Under the pieces are notes generated by a model. That model had not been told where the DNA came from. It did no database searches and was given only the letters and a program-made list of their open reading frames with translations. A stretch of DNA of 64,000 bases from Maritimibacter alkaliphilus. GTDB taxonomy: Bacteria; Pseudomonadota; Alphaproteobacteria; Rhodobacterales; Rhodobacteraceae. The translations under genes and the position numbers were made by a program. The stretch is taken from contig NZ_JAHVIT010000002.1 in NCBI RefSeq assembly GCF_019801605.1, forward strand, positions 992,001 to 1,056,000, written 5' to 3'. This document shows, in pieces, positions 63,704-64,000 of the stretch; positions within the stretch are counted from its first letter, which is position 1; the number at the start of each line of letters is the position of its first letter.

Positions 63704-64000
63704 TCAGGCCAGCCGACCCCAGAGGTCATATTCGCCCGCCTCGTCCACCTCGACCGTGACGATGTCACCGGGTTTCAGTGCTTCGAAGCCCTCGTCGATG
63801 AAGAGGTTGCCGTCGATCTCCGGCGCATCGGCCTTGGTCCGGCAGGTGGCGGCCTCGTCGTCGATCTCGTCCACGATGACCTCGATCCGCTGGCCGACCT
63901 TGGCGGCCAGCTTGGCCTCGGAAATCGCCTGCGCCTTCTCCATGAAGCGGTTCCAGCGGTCCTGCTTCACGTCGTCCGGCACGTGATCGGGCAGCGCGTT
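63704..64000 (-). CDS. rimO: Ribosomal protein S12 methylthiotransferase RimO, C-terminal part (truncated by the window)
   Basis: The frame continues past base 64000, so only the C-terminal 98 residues are seen. The fragment reads [19 protein letters not shown], then a TRAM domain with [24 protein letters not shown] and a [26 protein letters not shown] end. This matches the radical-SAM RimO C terminus, which includes the ADAPEIDG sequence; the related MiaB differs there. The catalytic Fe-S domains are outside the window. Confidence 0.9.
   Translation of the reverse strand, partial: NALPDHVPDDVKQDRWNRFMEKAQAISEAKLAAKVGQRIEVIVDEIDDEAATCRTKADAPEIDGNLFIDEGFEALKPGDIVTVEVDEAGEYDLWGRLA

Overview
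The window is GC-rich, densely coding chromosomal DNA. Gene content points to an alphaproteobacterium of the Rhodobacteraceae (Roseobacter/Rhodobacter group): an FnrL-type anaerobox, a pair of small DUF6455-like cysteine proteins, a BKACE protein, a gcvT-gcvH-gcvP operon with a tandem glycine riboswitch, and the order amidase - PBP1A - prfB. No rRNA, tRNA, CRISPR array, phage or insertion sequence was found. This looks like a core chromosomal segment with a few accessory clusters.

Layout. 1-5.2 kb: the end of hisC, a 29-residue membrane protein, a lytic transglycosylase, cobD, an orphan receiver protein and a glutathionyl-hydroquinone reductase. 5.5-13.2 kb: a small conserved protein, a zinc-type adenylate kinase, then a transport and signalling module (DUF4212 subunit, sodium:solute symporter, cNMP/CBS/DUF294 protein, membrane protein, membrane-anchored DEDDh exonuclease). 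13.3-19.2 kb: a BKACE enzyme and the glycine cleavage operon, which carries an extra VOC gene between gcvH and gcvP. 19.3-27 kb: an Rrf2 regulator, a GGCT-like protein, gltX, a gene for an acidic protein made of 39-residue repeats, a zinc-ribbon metallopeptidase-like protein, the 5-formyl-THF cyclo-ligase and mgtE. 27.2-29.6 kb: guaD, ybaB and recR. 29.7-35 kb: an unusual palindrome plus 9-bp tandem repeat patch, then prfB, PBP1A and an amidase. 35.4-48.2 kb: an orphan ThDP enzyme, rplY, a TPR-methyltransferase, an L-lactate dehydrogenase, trpA, a PhnB-like protein, ychF, an acetyl-CoA hydrolase/CoA transferase and tex.

48.2-58.2 kb is the most distinctive accessory locus. A GntR-type regulator and a GT1-like glycosyltransferase (minus strand) are divergent from a four-gene polyamine-type ABC transporter, a second related glycosyltransferase, two tandem Cupin_3 proteins and an aldehyde dehydrogenase. 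Several 4-bp start/stop overlaps suggest coupled expression. The set looks like an uptake, small-molecule modification and oxidation pathway whose substrate I cannot name.

58.2-64 kb: a DMT exporter divergent from an Lrp regulator, then a guanidinium exporter (gdx/sugE) preceded by what looks like a guanidine-II (mini-ykkC) riboswitch. After these come a short MetE-like protein, an M48-like lipoprotein protease, the DUF6455 pair behind an FNR box, a strong intrinsic terminator and the end of rimO.

Starts were chosen by Shine-Dalgarno (SD) spacing and family start positions. All family names are from motif recognition by eye; no database search was run.
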